Positions 12,179-24,246 are shown, counted from the first letter of the stretch. The stretch is DNA of 64,000 bases from Cherax quadricarinatus (GCF_038502225.1 NC_091355.1:11965115-12029114), one strand, 5' to 3'. The notes: generated from the letters alone by a model not told the origin. A program made the numbers and translations.

Positions 12179-12208
12179 TCATTTTCCTCCTTTCTTGCCG
12201 TCCAGGTT

Positions 12209-12420
12209 TCTAACTGGTCCAGTGGCTAACGCGACGGTCTGGAGTTTTGAGACTCTCTGACCGCGGGTTTAATCCCGCCCGTGGTATGGTTTGTTTGCAA
12301 TCGTGTCATTACGATTTCGTGAGTCATATTCTCTCTCAGTTGTGACTCGACAATATTCCAGGATGGACCAAAACGTCATCATAAATTTCCTCTCATATGT
12401 GCGGGTTGTTTGTGACTTCT
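12209..12420 (+). mobile_element. tRNA-derived SINE (SINE-B type)
   Basis: CCAGTGGCTAACGCGACGG resembles a tRNA A box, and 40-50 bp later GGTTTAATCCC matches a B box (consensus GGTTCGAATCC). A shared tail with TTTGCAATCGTGTCATTACG follows. The same body plan recurs at 31733-31836 (minus) and 31995-32165 (plus). Intact tRNA pairing is absent, so this is a SINE rather than a tRNA gene. The end, with ACCAAAACGTCATCA near 12370, resembles the second fold-back family. Confidence 0.7.
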
Positions 12421-12429
12421 TGTAGGGAA

Positions 12430-14690
12430 GATTTTGTGACTTTGTCTCTCCCTCTCTCTCTACTTGTTCTTCAGAATGTGACCACCGAGCTTACTACCTC
12501 AATTCATTTCCAGCTAACCAATCTAATTCTCTTTGTAAATATTACCTTGCTTTCACTCCTAATGTACGTCGAATCTCATAAAATACTTATCAGACGTTCT
12601 GATCTAATAAGTCACTAGTGGCTTTCTTTTGTGCCTACTAATGTTTTCGTACGTGTAAACTGCACTGTTTGTACCGCATCAATACACATTGTACTGTATA
12701 CCTGACTTCTGGAGGTTCATGGCCCTACCACTATAAACCTCTTTCATGCCCTCTCTAACCCTTTCTGAGACTACCCACTCTCCTCTCTCCATTGTCTCTG
12801 GATTTATACACATCCTCTTTAACAACCTGTTCTCCCTTCTTCATAAATGACCGGATCATCTCAACAATTCCTCTACTCTCTGAATTATTGCTTTCATATC
12901 ACTGCTTTCTCGTATAATCTCTACGCACATTATTCTCTGCATAATATTCACACTACACGTTGGTTTCAAACAAGACAGCTTCACTGCCTCCAGTCTCCTC
13001 CCAGCTTTCTTCTCCTTCCAGCCTCCTCCTCCTCCCAGCCTCCTTGTGTGAGATTATAGTATAAGGGTAAATACAAAAAAAAAAAAAAAAAAAAAGATGA
13101 GCACCCCAGACCACCAGTCTTGGGTACTAATCTTTCAGCTGACAGTGCAAGACCCCAGCAGTCGCAGTCTCAGGGGTTTCCTTCGATGTCGGATATCTTA
13201 GTTCCCACTGGGATGTAATAGAGCGATTATGACCAGGGTTAATACTCGCCCTGAAAACCTACATTATCCATGTTTTTCAGGTATGTCACCTGGAAAGTCG
13301 TGGGCGAGTCTTACCTGGGTTTGGGCAGTCGCCCTCGTGTCACGGTGTCGAATTAGTCTTAATACCACCACATCAATATCTACTCGTTGCAACAAACAAG
13401 GTAAAACATGTGCTTTGATAGACTTGCCTTGCCTTGTGTATCATACCCGCGTGACACGACGCCACTATCGATGGCTTGATTGAAGATACCAAGTTGGACG
13501 TATTCACTTCTTTCGTCACTTTGACCGTGTTTAACGTCCCCTGACTTGACCATCACTTGTTCACCAGATTCACTCATCAACAGTAATATGTCCATGTTTA
13601 ATGTTCACGGTACGGAGAATATTAGCAATACTTAGCTTAGCAAAGACAACGATTAGAATTTCAACACTGTATCTTTATCTCAGTTCTCCTAAAAGATTGT
13701 TCATACACGAATGATTGACACAGAATAGTTCCGTCCATAATTATCCGCGGCAGTGAGAGTTTCATTCTTCCTGGAGGTTGTCGATGAGCGACTCGAGTTT
13801 CACGAAGCTCACATGGATACTTCTACAAATGCTTCAACTTTTCAACGAAGTGTGGCCTCGCCAGCAACACTTGGTCTCGGTCACGTGTTACATCGTTGGT
13901 CGATTTCGCAATCACACACAAGCCATTGCAGCCGCCAGCACCTCTGCAGTCGGGTTTCTGTTGACATGTCTACGGGCGTAGATGCCAGCTCTGATGATTT
14001 TACTGAATCAAAGAGTGTGGATTTGACTCCAAGGTGCGGGTTAGTGAGTATAATGCCACTAGCTATATTATCAGGTTAGAGGCATATTATTTCGAATTGT
14101 TAATGGTCTGAGGAAATAGAAGTTTCCTCAGATAAACACGTGTATATATTATGTTGCAGATTCTTTTATAAGAGGGAAGAGCTGTTGTCCACATGCAGAT
14201 TTCATGTGTCCATGTCATCTGCTCTTGATCCGCACTCAGTTTTGTGAGAGTCTAATTCTGCAGAGTAATGAATACATGCTAAGATATATGACCAGCCTGG
14301 TATGGCTTTATTACAAGAGATCTTGCTTCATCTCTGCTAATGGACAGAAGGAGAGGTCATGACCCATTTAACCCACACCTACACACTCCCAGTATCCTCC
14401 CTCCCAGCAATATTCAGAGACCATGCCTGACTCCTATACAGAAATGTTAGCACAAATATACTTAGATACTTTCCATGTTTTTGCATCCAATGAAGATTTT
14501 TTTCTCTGTACAGATGTGTCAACATTCCACCTACTTTCTTTCCTCGCTCCTCTGTTCTGTGATTCATGTCTTCTTTCATAAATCCATCTGAGGACACACC
14601 CAAATACCGGAATATTCACTTACTCCAATAAGACATCCAGTCATTCATTTCCTAGTCTTTTGAAAACAGAGGAGCAGCTGCCCGTAAAGA
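12430..14690. other. No gene recognised; one poly-A tract
   Basis: No domain-like reading frame is visible on either strand. A 21-base A run lies at 13075-13095. Open frames up to 108 codons (near 13753-14079) have no recognisable motif, no repeat support and ordinary composition, so I leave them uncalled. Coding potential cannot be excluded by eye. Confidence 0.4.
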
Positions 14691-14939
14691 AAACAAGCAT
14701 AAGAACATAAGACTCGAGAAACACTGCAGCAGACCTACTGGTCGAATGCCACATGCAAGTTGTCAACTTATTTTACAGTGATAGAAAAAAACAGCACTTG
14801 GAATGGCGTTGCGAGTCAGGAAAAAATGAATTTTTGCGCCAAAAAAGGTTTAAAAGCTGAATCTGACTGCATTTTATAAAGGTAAATAAAGTGGTTGGTG
14901 AGCCTTACTGACCCCAGAACTAATAAAGTGACCAAGAGG

Positions 14940-15075
14940 ATTATTATTATAATCAAGGGGGAAGCGCTAAACCCGGAGGATTATACAGCACCTGGGGGGG
15001 ATGTGGAAGGCATTCAGGCTTAATTCGGGGAACTGGAGCACAGATCCAATTCCCTAAATCAAGAGCCCCTCACCA
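14940..15075 (+). mobile_element. Dispersed repeat with GGGAAGCGCTAA head
   Basis: Begins ATTATTATTATAATCAAGGG, then GGAAGCGCTAAACCC and a TACAGCACCTGGG segment, ending near ATCAAGAGCCCCTCACC. A rearranged copy lies in the opposite orientation at 57362-57480, with the same GAAGCGCTAA, ATACAGCGCCTGGG and ATCAAGAGCTCGTCAC landmarks. No coding capacity. Confidence 0.65.
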
Positions 15076-15477
15076 ACATCAAGGAACTTTGAGGATTTAA
15101 GATATGAAAATAAAGTAATAAAAGGGCGATTTAAATTTCAGGTCAAGTGGCTGAAATTCCGGGTCTGGAAATAAGAAATCCTTCGGGTAAAGAAGTAATC
15201 CTGATCAAAATTTAAGAGGCCAAGGAAGAGATTATAACAAGAGGTCACAAGCCTATTATATTTAACACCTCCTGGAAGTATTGTTGTTAGATAATTATGG
15301 CCACGGATGTTTATTCCGTAGATTGTGGGTTAATTGTGAATTGTTCCACTATGTCTTGCGCTGAATGACCCACGTGGGTTTAGCACTTGACATGAATAAA
15401 ATAAGTAATGTTCTGTAGATTACACTAGACTTCGGAGAACACTTAGTGTTGACCGTGACTCATACTGAAGCAAATTC

Positions 15478-15640
15478 ACCTCACACACTGAGTGTCTGTG
15501 ATTCTATTCCTGGTACGGGTGGAAACGTTGGACCTGTTTCTTTACACCTGCTGTCCCTGTTCACCAAACAACAAATAGGTATCTGGGTGTGAGCCGACTG
15601 GTGTGGGTGACATCCTGGGGCTTGGTAATATACCTTAGAT
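15478..15640 (+). mobile_element. tRNA-derived SINE fragment (SINE-A)
   Basis: Contains the SINE-A body: TGATTCTATTCC (decayed B box), then GGGTGGAAACGTT, TTTACACCTGCTGTCC, GTTCACC, AATAGGTATCTGGGTGTGAG and CTGGTGTGGGTGACATCC. The A-box half is missing or unrecognisable. Confidence 0.75.
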
Positions 15641-15976
15641 CTGTGTAAAAAAAAAACTGACCCATAATTATCTTGAAGACCATAATGAAAACAGCGATAT
15701 TTTCTGTAATAATTTACAAGCTGCACCTCTTACACCTCTTCTCTTTCTTCACCTCCTCACCCTCCTTCCCATCATCCCTTCCCTTCACCTTTACACTAGC
15801 CTCCCTCCTCTCCCGGCTCTTCCATCGACCAGTCATAACCATTACACTAACGGCTCAAAGTTAGAATCACCCCCACCGTAAATGATTTTTTAAATAAATA
15901 ATCGATAGCTTAATGAAGAGCAAGAGGCTGCAGCTGATGGTAACATCATCTTCTGGGGCGCCTCACCTTTCACTCA

Positions 15977-15978
15977 TA

Positions 15979-16026
<48 letters not shown>
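15977..16026. repeat. (TA)n microsatellite
   Basis: About 50 bp of TA abutting the truncated end of the LINE-tail copy that starts near 16028. Confidence 0.95.
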
Positions 16027-16027
<1 letters not shown>

Positions 16028-16030
<3 letters not shown>

Positions 16031-16375
16031 TGGAGGGAGGGGGTAAATGAGGTTTTGTGTGCGAGGGGCTTGGACTTCCAGCAAGCATGCGTGAGCGTGT
16101 TAGGAGCGAATGGAGACAAATGATTTTTAGGATTTTAGGACTTGACGTGCTGTTGGAGTGTGAGACAGGTAACATTTATGAAGGGATTCAGTGAAACTCG
16201 CAGGCCGGACTTGGGTCCTGGAAATGGGAAGTACAGTGTCTGCACTCTGAAGGGGTGTTAATGTTGCAGTTTTACAACTGTAGTGTAAACGTGCCTCTGG
16301 CAAGACAGTGATAGAGTGAATGATGAAAATTTCTTTTTCGGGCCACCCTGCCTTGGTGGGAGACGGCCGATGTGT
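16028..16375 (+). mobile_element. LINE-tail repeat, inverted relative to 6861-7270
   Basis: This is the plus-strand counterpart of the tail at 6861-7270. Landmarks are TGTGTGCGAGGGGCTTGGAC, GCGTGAGCGTGTTAGGAGCG, CAGGCCGGACTTGGGTCCTG, GGGAAGTACAGTGTCTGCA and, at the end, GCCTTGGTGGGAGACGGCCG. It lacks the endonuclease piece found in the other copy and is bounded by (TA)n on both sides. Confidence 0.8.

Positions 16376-16377
<2 letters not shown>

Positions 16378-16441
<64 letters not shown>
16378..16441. repeat. (TA)n microsatellite
   Basis: About 64 bp of pure TA immediately after the LINE-tail repeat. Confidence 0.95.
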
Positions 16442-16444
<3 letters not shown>

Positions 16445-16589
16445 AGAGTAGTGAAACACAGATGAGGGCAGATCTGTGCATTTTGAGGTCTGAGATCCTC
16501 TTCAGCAGACTGAAGACGATCTCAATTAGAAGTCTAAATACTGTCACATCGTCACCACAACACTCACTACATCACTCTCATCACAACAC

Positions 16590-19316
16590 TCATTACATCA
16601 CACTCATCGCCACCACAACACTTCTTTTTGACAAAAACTTCCCAGCAATTCCAGGAACAGCTTTTGAAAATTGACCACTGTCTGGAAAATCTCTCAACTC
16701 CTGACCCAAACATCTTGCTGCTGGGAGATTTCAACTTGAGACGCCTGGAGGAGTGTAGCAAATATTTTAGCAGAGATCACCCCAGCAGGCAGCTCAGATG
16801 AATGTTCACACACACACGAGCTATTAAATCTCTGCACCAAATTCACCTTAAACCAGCAAATATTAGAGCCTACACGACTACAAAATACGCTAGACCTCAT
16901 CTTCACTAACAACGACGATCTGATACGTAATATAACCGTATCAAAGACAATACACTCAGATCACAACATAATAGAGATACAGACATATATGTACAGGGCT
17001 CCTGACCAGCAAAATGTGATCAGTCATGAGGGTGTCTTCACAAAATTCAACTTCAATAAGAAAAACATACATGGGAACAAGTCAACCATGTCCTACATGA
17101 AACAAGCTGGGAAGATATCCTAAACAACACGGATCCGAAACTTTGCCTAGAAAAAATTAACTCTGAGGTGCTTGAGATCTGCTCAAGGCACACATTCCAT
17201 TAAGAAAAAGAAAGAGGATGTAAACTAGAAAAAAAGAGACGCTTCCTATACAGACGAAGGAGAAGAATCACAGAGCTGCTGAGAGGGGCCAGTATATCTG
17301 AAATACGAAGGGTGGCACTGGTCAGTGAAATAGGAAATATCGAACTTAAGCTGAAATAATCCGACAGGAGACAAGAATCTCAGGAAGAACTAAAACCCAT
17401 AAAGGAAATTTAAAAAATATAAACAAAATACTTCTTCTCTTATGTCAAATCTAAGGGAAAAATAGCATCCAGTGTTGAGCCCCTGCTTAGGCGGGATGGG
17501 ACATACACAAATGACAGTAAAGAAATAAGTGAGATACTAAAATCCCAATACGACTCAGTGTTCAGCGAGCCCTTACCCAGACTAAGAGTCGACAATCTAA
17601 ATGAATTCTTTATGAACGAGACCCAAAATTTGGTCATCTAAAAAATCTCTGATATTATCCTAACACCACAAGATTTTGAAAAGGCGATAAATGACATGTC
17701 CATGCACTCTGCTCCAGGCCCAAACTCATGGAACTCCGTGTTCATCAAGAACTGCAAGAAGCCCCTAACACGTGCCTGCAGCATTCTATGGAGAGGGAAC
17801 ATGAACACAGGGGTCATCCCACACTCATTAAAAACAACAGACATAGCCCCACTCTACAAAGGTGGCAGTAAAGCAATTTCAGTGAACTACAGACCGATAG
17901 CACTAACATTCCATATAAAAATCTTTGAAAGAGTTCTAAGAAGCAATATCGCCAACCACCTAAATACCCATCAGTTACACAACCCTGGGCAACACGGGAT
18001 TAGAGCAGGTCGCTCCTGCCTATCCCAGCTACTGGACCACTATGACAAGTTCCTGGATGCTGTAGAGGATAAACAAAGTCCATATGTAGTATACACACAC
18101 TTTGCAAAAGCCTTCGACATGTGTGACCATTATGTAATAGCGCACAAAATGCATGATAAAGGAATAACAGGAAAAGTTAGTAGATGGATCTATAACTTCC
18201 TAACAAATAGAACACAAAGAGCAATAGTAAACAGAGTAAAGTCCGAGGCAGCTACGGTGAAAAGCTCTGTTACACAAGGCACAGTACTCGCTCCCATCCT
18301 ATGCCTCATCCTCATATCTGACATAGAGGTGTAAGCCATAGCTCCATGTCTTCCTTTGCGGATGACACCTGAATTGCCATGACAGTGACCTCCATCGAAG
18401 ACACCGCAAGACTCCAAGTGAACATCAGCTAAATCTTCAAATGGGCCACTCAAAACAATATGAAGTTCAATGAAGAGAAAATTCAATTACTTAGATATAG
18501 AAAACTTGAGGAAATTGAAACTGTATCAAGGGTATACAACAAATTCTAACCATACAATAGAGCGAAAAAGTAATGTGAAGGACCTGGGAGTGATAATGTC
18601 AGAGGATCTCGCCTTCAAAGATCACACAATGTATTTACCGCATCTGCTAGGAAAATGATAGGATGGATAATGAGAACCTTCAAAACTAGGGATGCCAAGC
18701 CCATGATTCTCTTCAAATCGCTTGATCTCTCTAGTCTGGAATACTGCTGTACACTAACGGCCCCTCCCCTCAAGGCAGGCGAAATTGCTGACCTGGAGAG
18801 TGTACAAAGAACTTTCACGGCACACATAAGTACGATAAGGCACCTAAATTACTGGGAACGGTTGAAGTCCCTTAATTTGTATTCCTTGGAATGCAGGCGA
18901 GAGATACATGATAATATACACTTGTAAAATCCTAGAGGGATTAGTACCAAACTTGCACACGAAAATCGCTCCCTATGAAAGCAAAAGACTCGGCATGAGA
19001 TGTAACATTCCTCCAATGATAAGCAGGGGCACCACGAGTACACAGAGACAACACAGTAAGTGTCAGGGGCCCAAGACTGTTCAACTGCCTCCCAGCATAC
19101 ATAAGGGGGATTACCAATAGACCCCCTGGCTGTCTTCAAGAAGGCACTGGACAGGCAGTACCTGACCAGCCGGGCTGTGGTTCGTACGTCAGTTTGCGTG
19201 CGGCCAGCAGTAATAGCCTGGTTGATCAGACCCTGATCCATCACGAGACCTGGTCTCAGACCGGCCCGCGGGGGCGTTGACCCGCGTAACCCTCTCCAGG
19301 TATACTCCAGGTTCTG
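16590..19316 (+). pseudogene. Near full-length decayed LINE: endonuclease, reverse transcriptase, C-terminus (family B)
   Basis: Endonuclease landmarks are LLLGDFNL near 16720 and SDHNIIE near 16955. The reverse transcriptase is best preserved in an open stretch at 17696-18334 (212 codons). There APGPNSWN, VNYRPIALT, QHGIRAGRSC and the palm-A text THFAKAFDMCDHYVI can be read, with THFAKAFD where active enzymes have LDF.KAFD. SVTQGTVLAPIL replaces the usual SGVPQGSVLGP. The catalytic SFADDT follows near 18350 in another frame. Thumb and C-terminal text continues (FKSLDLSSLEYC, LESVQRTFTAHI, YWERLKSLNLYSLECRR near 18710-18900), and the tail ends around 19090-19316 with VFKKALDRQYLTSRAV. Repeated stops show it is dead. 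It resembles Jockey/CR1-type LINEs without RNase H. The clade is inferred. Confidence 0.85.
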
Positions 19317-19320
19317 TAAC

Positions 19321-19790
19321 CGAGTTTCTTAGACGAAGTAAGGTGGACTGTACCTTCCTCGAGTGGAAGGAAGCACGTGAATGTTTTTCTTAGTAGAAAC
19401 TGTTCCAGAGGCTGGAAGTGAATGGGAAAGTTATCCAGTAGATCAAGGAGTACCTGAAAAACAGAAGACAAACAGCGGCACAGGAAAGAAATGTGTCAGA
19501 ATGAACTCTGGTAGTAGGATCAGCACCAACGGTGCTGCAAATCCTGATGCAGCCCTGCGTTTTATTGTGATTTCTTCCATCCTGATACATGTAAATGACT
19601 TGATAGATAGGATCGATTTGTTTGTGTGATTGCAGATGATGTGAAGCTGTGCAGGTCAACACAGGAAGGTTTGCACAGGTTGTAACCTTTATAGAATTTG
19701 CTGCTGAAGTTCACTCCGAATATTAAGGAAAGAAAGACATCCGGGGGTAAATGTGACGCTGAACTTATCTTGCTAGTCTATGCAAGGCTA
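19321..19790 (+). pseudogene. Decayed LINE reverse transcriptase palm fragment
   Basis: Frame-shifted pieces include EYLKNRRQT near 19445, HVNDLIDRIDLFV near 19590 and a degraded ADDVKLCRST around 19635-19660, in the order expected for a reverse transcriptase palm. Many stops interrupt it. It starts directly after the end of the family B LINE, so this is either a nested or a neighbouring insertion. Confidence 0.65.
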
Positions 19791-19796
19791 AAAAGA

Positions 19797-20160
19797 ACAT
19801 AAGAAAGCAGGAGCACTACAGCAGACCTACTGGCCCATGCTAAGCACGTCCAAGTCATACCCACTCATATAATTTCTAACCTCAGAATAGTGTTTAGAAA
19901 TCCAAACAAAGAATCATTTAGAATTTTGCACACAACATACTTCAGGTCTCTCCTGGACTGTGCAGCACCAGCTTGAAGCTTCTACCTGATCAAGCTTGTT
20001 CAAAAACTTGAAAAGTTGCAAAGATTTGCACTCAGACTAGTTTCAGAGGCGAGAGGGGCACAAAAGCTACTCTTCCCGATAAGATTCCCACCTTCATCTT
20101 GAAGATATGTAAATGCTGGAGGTGGCTCCAAGGTGTTTAAGCGGTCACAAACAACAGAAC
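19797..20160 (+). mobile_element. Short dispersed repeat plus LINE C-terminal scrap
   Basis: Positions 19797-19850 (AAGAACATAAGAAAGCAGGA, then CAGCAGACCTACTGGCCC) match a motif also present at about 14699-14745. From about 19990 a LINE C-terminal phrase KLEKLQRFALRLVSEARG can be read, equivalent to KKLEKVQRFATRLVPE in family A. It is heavily decayed. Confidence 0.6.
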
Positions 20161-20239
20161 AGACTGTAAGTCCTGGTAAGTCCTGGTAAGTACTGTAAGG
20201 TATGTAATATATAAACCAGAGCTGTGTACCTGTGTACAA

Positions 20240-20795
20240 TCTTTTTTATAAGTACCAAAGTATGCTTCACTATTGGTGAACAGGTGACATGCACCCTTAA
20301 CTCCCCTCGTGTAGTCGACAGGCTTTAAACCCCATTAGCCAAAGAACTTAACTTTTCATTTTTTCCCCTCGTGACTGCTCCTGCGCACGCGCACGCGCAC
20401 GCACAAATAACCACACACACATTGTAACGAGTTTTGACTCTTTTTTTTTAAACATGAATCACATATTAATATTGCAGTCCCTGTGATACATGACCATTCC
20501 AGTGTTGAAAGTTTACTCTGGTTAATGGATATTGGTCGCTATATAGTCGTAATGAAATTATTATTAAACTAGAATTAGAGCATGTTTTAATTCAGGTATT
20601 ATGATTTGTTATTTAAATTAATGTATTCCCTTTAACGAGTTACAGTAAACGTGAAACAGAAATATGCTTCAGTATGTGTGTAAGGTAACTGACTCGTCAC
20701 TGGTATTGTGACTTGTAAGCAGTCTGGCCACTGTCATCAAGAACGTTTCACTCACTAAAATAGAAATGAAACTGATGAAAATTAAGACATTTGCA
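20240..20795. other. No recognised feature
   Basis: AT-rich sequence with a small GCACGC/CACA run at 20390-20420 and nothing coding. Confidence 0.4.
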
Positions 20796-20930
20796 TCATC
20801 TGGATATCTTTATTGTAGACGTTTCGCCATCCAGTGGCTTTATCAATACAAATTCTAGGACATAATTTGAAGACAGGAGAACTATATATAAAAATAACGA
20901 AAATGAAATGAAATTCTTAAAGTATATATA
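20796..20930 (+). mobile_element. Fold-back family arm
   Basis: GGATATCTTTATTGTAGACG then TTTCGCCATCCAGTGGCTTT. This is the reverse complement of the copy at 34875-35040 over most of its length, including GGACATAATT and the AACTATATA segment. Confidence 0.75.
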
Positions 20931-21200
20931 CGGTGATATCGGACCCACACACGGAGGGTCCGGGTTCGATTCCCGGCGGGTGGAAACATTTCGACACGTT
21001 TCCTTACACCTGTTGTCCTGTTCACCTAGCAGCAAATAGGTACCTGGGTGTTAGTCGACTGGTGTGGGTCGCATCCTGGGGGACAAGATTAAGGACCCCA
21101 ATGGAAATAAGTTAGACAGTCCTCGATGACGCACTGACTTTCTTGGGTTATCCTGGGTGGCTAACCCTCCGGGGTTAAAAATCCGAACGAAATCTTATCT
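20931..21200 (+). mobile_element. tRNA-derived SINE (SINE-A)
   Basis: A perfect B box, GGTTCGATTCCCGG, at about 20961 is followed by GGGTGGAAACATTTCG, TTCCTTACACCTGTTGTCC, AAATAGGTACCTGGGTGTTA and GGGTCGCATCCTGGGGGACA. The A-box half is poor. The tail carries CCTAA-like and CTTATCTTAACTTATCTT sequence. Confidence 0.8.
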
Positions 21201-21284
21201 TAACTTATCTTGATGTATATAGTCAGTTGGAATAAATGGTTTTTCTAAAACACCCAAGTTGATAAATATGAGCACTTGTGGAGC

Positions 21285-21735
21285 ACTTGTGTGTCTTAAA
21301 GATGATTAAGACACGTGTTCAAAAGTTAGGTATCTTTATTCCAAAACGTTATATTTACGTTTCACTTGGAACGCTGTTGGAGACTATGGAACAGAATTCT
21401 TCTCCAGGCTGAGGGACTGACCACCTCAGAACTACGTCTTCAAGAGAGATGGACTGATTACATAGTCTCTACATCTCTACTGCTGACTCCTCTGTACTCG
21501 TTCTTAGGTAAGACACATATGCAACAGTTAGACAACTTTATTCCGAATAAAGTTGTCTAACTGTTGCATATGTGTCTTACCTAACAACCTGTCGGTATTG
21601 TATACCATTTTGATGTTCTCCTCTGTACTCGACTGAAGAAGCCTACTGTGTAGGCGAAACGTTTCGAAATAAAGATACCTAACTTACACACGTCTTACTC
21701 ATCAACTTCTCGGTATTTTATACCATTATCATATT
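21285..21735. mobile_element. Fold-back family element with a perfect 40-bp-arm palindrome
   Basis: Contains family landmarks AACGTTATATTTACGTTTC, GGCTGAGGGACTGACC, CTACTGTGTAGGCGAAACG and AAATAAAGATACC. At 21504-21584 lies an 81-bp palindrome with 40-bp arms and a single central C. The palindrome joins two copies of a terminal segment (GACACATATGCAACAG) head to head. Confidence 0.75.
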
Positions 21736-22129
21736 CATCTTTAAATACAACGAAATGTTCCACGAGTGTCCTATGTACTCACTTCCATAATGAATACCGT
21801 CACAATACCGTAGCTAGAATAATAAAAAAAAAAACCGGTTTTAGGAGAGAAACCTGATGACTGTTTGGTCCATCCTGGAAAAAGTAGTCAAGTCTACAAA
21901 TACCAGGAATATAATAAACTGGAAAATAATAAGAAACAAATCAATACAGATACCCAGCTGTTGCACGTGTCTTAATCTTCAGTATTTTTAAGTTAATTAT
22001 TGTTGTTCCTTCTAGGAGGAGCGTCACGTGATATTGCAGAGAGGAAGTTGTTGTGGCATTTCTAGAACGACCCTTGAAGGTGTAATAATGTTAGTAGAAT
22101 TACCGACAGTATGTTAGATAAGAGGGCAT

Positions 22130-22325
22130 AAGTGCAAGTAATGCGACATTTTATTGTGAAGCAACGTTTCGCCCTCCAGGAGCTTTAAGCCGTTACATAG
22201 GGATGTAGAGGGTATATATAGGTATAGAGTCACGTGCAAAACAGTATAATCGTTGTTCGTAACGGCTTAACTTCTGGAGGGCGAAACGTTGCCACTGCAT
22301 TAGTTGCACTTGTGTCCTTTAACTC
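22130..22325. mobile_element. Short fold-back element
   Basis: AAGCAACGTTTCGCCCTCCA on the left and TGGAGGGCGAAACGTTGCC on the right are inverted copies. Outer TAAGTGCAAGTAATGCG pairs imperfectly with CATTAGTTGCACTTGTG, with GTAACGGCTTAA-type sequence inside. No coding capacity. Confidence 0.75.
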
Positions 22326-22439
22326 CTTTTACTTAACCTCTAAGATCTTAACTCTCAGTGGTTATCCAAGCTCCTTACTCTGGGTACAAAGATACCAGTT
22401 GCTTGTTGCTGTCACTGTCAGGAAGAGCGTTCTGCTAAC

Positions 22440-22720
22440 TGCGGCCGCTCGTGGCTTGGTTGATAACGTCCTCACTTTACACGCTGAGGATCCCGGATCG
22501 ATCTCCCGTACGGGTGAAACGTTGGGCATATTTCTTCACACCTGCTACCCCTGTTCACCTAACAGTAAGTAGGTACCTGTGTGTTAAACGACTTGTGGGT
22601 CGCATCCCGGGGGACAAGATTAACCTAAGTTGCCCGAAATGCTCTATATAACCAGAGGCTTTGTATCACTGTTGTCAACTAGGTGTGTATCATGTACCTG
22701 TAGAAATAGTAATATTATTA
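22440..22720 (+). mobile_element. tRNA-derived SINE (SINE-A)
   Basis: Starts with GGCCGCTCGTGGCTTGGTTG (A-box side). A mutated B box GGATCGATCTCCCG follows, then the conserved body GGTGAAACGTTGGGC, CACCTGCTACCCCTGTTCAC and GTGGGTCGCATCCCGGGGGA. It ends with ATGTACCTGTAGAAATAG and an ATTATTATAAATAA tail. The 22735-23180 stretch after it has no recognised gene. Confidence 0.8.
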
Positions 22721-23179
22721 TAAATAACACAAAAAGCCACAATACCGTGACTGGTTGTTGCTGTCACTGTCAGGAAGAACATTTTGTTCTTCTGCAGAGA
22801 AATGTCTAGTTATTGATGCTACCAATATAGGAAAAGAATCGGGAAAAGTGTGGAAAGTTGTAGGTATCAAGGAATAACATGTGTGAAGGAAGTGTGGACC
22901 AGATACGTCGATGCAGGAATGGAATTTATATCTCAGAAACTACTGTCAGTCTCTCTGGATTACTGCTCAGACTACGCCAGAAATGTGTACACTCCTGGTG
23001 GAATGGTCTGCCGTCACTCGAAGTGGAAGCACCTCGCTTCCTGTTACTAAGTGCTTCTGCTGTATTGAAGTCAGTATCGACTGTGGGTCAGGATGTAAAT
23101 AGCGGTAATGCTAGTGAATTTGTCAGTGTCGATGGAATGTAGAACTTATGACCATTATTACAGTACTTAGGTTTAAACC

Positions 23180-23260
23180 ATAGTACGAGTTTTACGACTC
23201 GCTTGCCGCGAGTTCAATCCCCACCCTTACCGTGGTTTGTTTGCGCGTTATCTAGCTTAC
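23180..23260 (+). mobile_element. SINE-B fragment
   Basis: GAGTTCAATCCCC (B-box-like) is followed by CCGTGGTTTGTTTGCG, as in the SINE at 12209. Only about 80 bp is recognisable. Confidence 0.5.
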
Positions 23261-23604
23261 TGGTCCTAGTTATCTAGCTTGCGCTAGTCATCTAGTTAAC
23301 TGCTGCTAGTTATCATGTAGCTACAGTGAGCTTCATAGTTCACTGTAATTTTTTTTACACTAAAAATCACTTTGATTTTAAATATTTAAGAACGATTTTT
23401 TAAAGGAAAATAAAAAGATAAATCTATGCAAATTACTCAGAATTATTTAATACAAATTCTAAATAGATTTTTTTTACCTAAATCTTTGCATTTTTTACAT
23501 TAAGCTTATAGAAATTGTTAAAAAAAAAGAAATGGTGAATAAATTTACGTAATCAAAATTTCGTATATAGTAAACAAAAGCGGATAAATAAATAACAGAG
23601 TATA

Positions 23605-23893
23605 TACAAAAGCTCTCGCTTTACAAGCTGAGGGTCCGGGTTCGATTCCCGGAGAGGGTAGAAACATTAGCCATGCTTCCTTACACCTGTTGTCGATGTT
23701 CACCCATCAGTATAAAATAAGTACCTGAGTGTTAGTGGACTGGTGTGGGTCGCATCCTGGGACAAAATTGACCTAATTTGCGGAAATGCTCAGCATAACA
23801 AGCGGCTTTCTATATAGCAGTATGTCATTGATGTCAGCTACGACTGTATACCTTGTACATGTACTTGTAAAAATAAAATTATTATTATTATTA

Positions 23894-23939
<46 letters not shown>

Positions 23940-23940
23940 G
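23605..23940 (+). mobile_element. tRNA-derived SINE (SINE-A) with (ATT)n tail
   Basis: The most complete plus-strand copy. It has GCTCTCGCTTTACAAGCTGA, the perfect B box GGTTCGATTCCCGG and GAGGGTAGAAACATTAGCC. The body continues with TTCACCCATCAGTA, GGTGTGGGTCGCATCCTGGG and ATTTGCGGAAATGCTCAGC. It ends in TTGTACATGTACTTGTAAAA, ATAAAATT and about 60 bp of ATT triplets. B box, conserved body and triplet tail together are typical of a SINE. It does not fold as a tRNA in its 5' half. Confidence 0.85.
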
Positions 23941-24034
23941 AACGGAGGTATTACAATTTTGAAACCAGATAAATTTAAGATCAGAGTTTATATGTTACTG
24001 ACCTGACTACTGTTACAGCTGTGTTGTATGTTAC

Positions 24035-24246
24035 TGACCTGACTCTCCAAAGTAACAGCGTTTCTGTACACCAGTGACCTGACTCTCCAAAGTAACAGCG
24101 TTTCTGTACACCAGTGACCTGACTCTCCAAAGTAACAGCGTTTCTGTACACCAGTGACCTGACTCTCCAAAGTAACAGCGTTTCTGTACACCAGTGACCT
24201 GACTCTCCAAAGTAACAGCGTTTCTGTACACCAGTGACCTGACTCT
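24035..24246. repeat. 40-bp tandem repeat, about 5 copies
   Basis: Units GACTCTCCAAAGTAACAGCG plus TTTCTGTACACCAGTGACCT repeat almost without change. The short open frames across it on the minus strand are periodic artefacts. Confidence 0.95.

Noticed and set aside
13753..14079. 108-codon open frame as a host exon
   Set aside because: No recognisable motif or clear splice context, and a similar-sized frame overlaps it in another phase. It cannot be supported from sequence alone.
23605..23680. A functional tRNA gene (perfect GGTTCGATTCCCGG)
   Set aside because: Only the B-box side is tRNA-like. The acceptor and D-arm side does not pair, and a conserved SINE body with an ATT tail follows.
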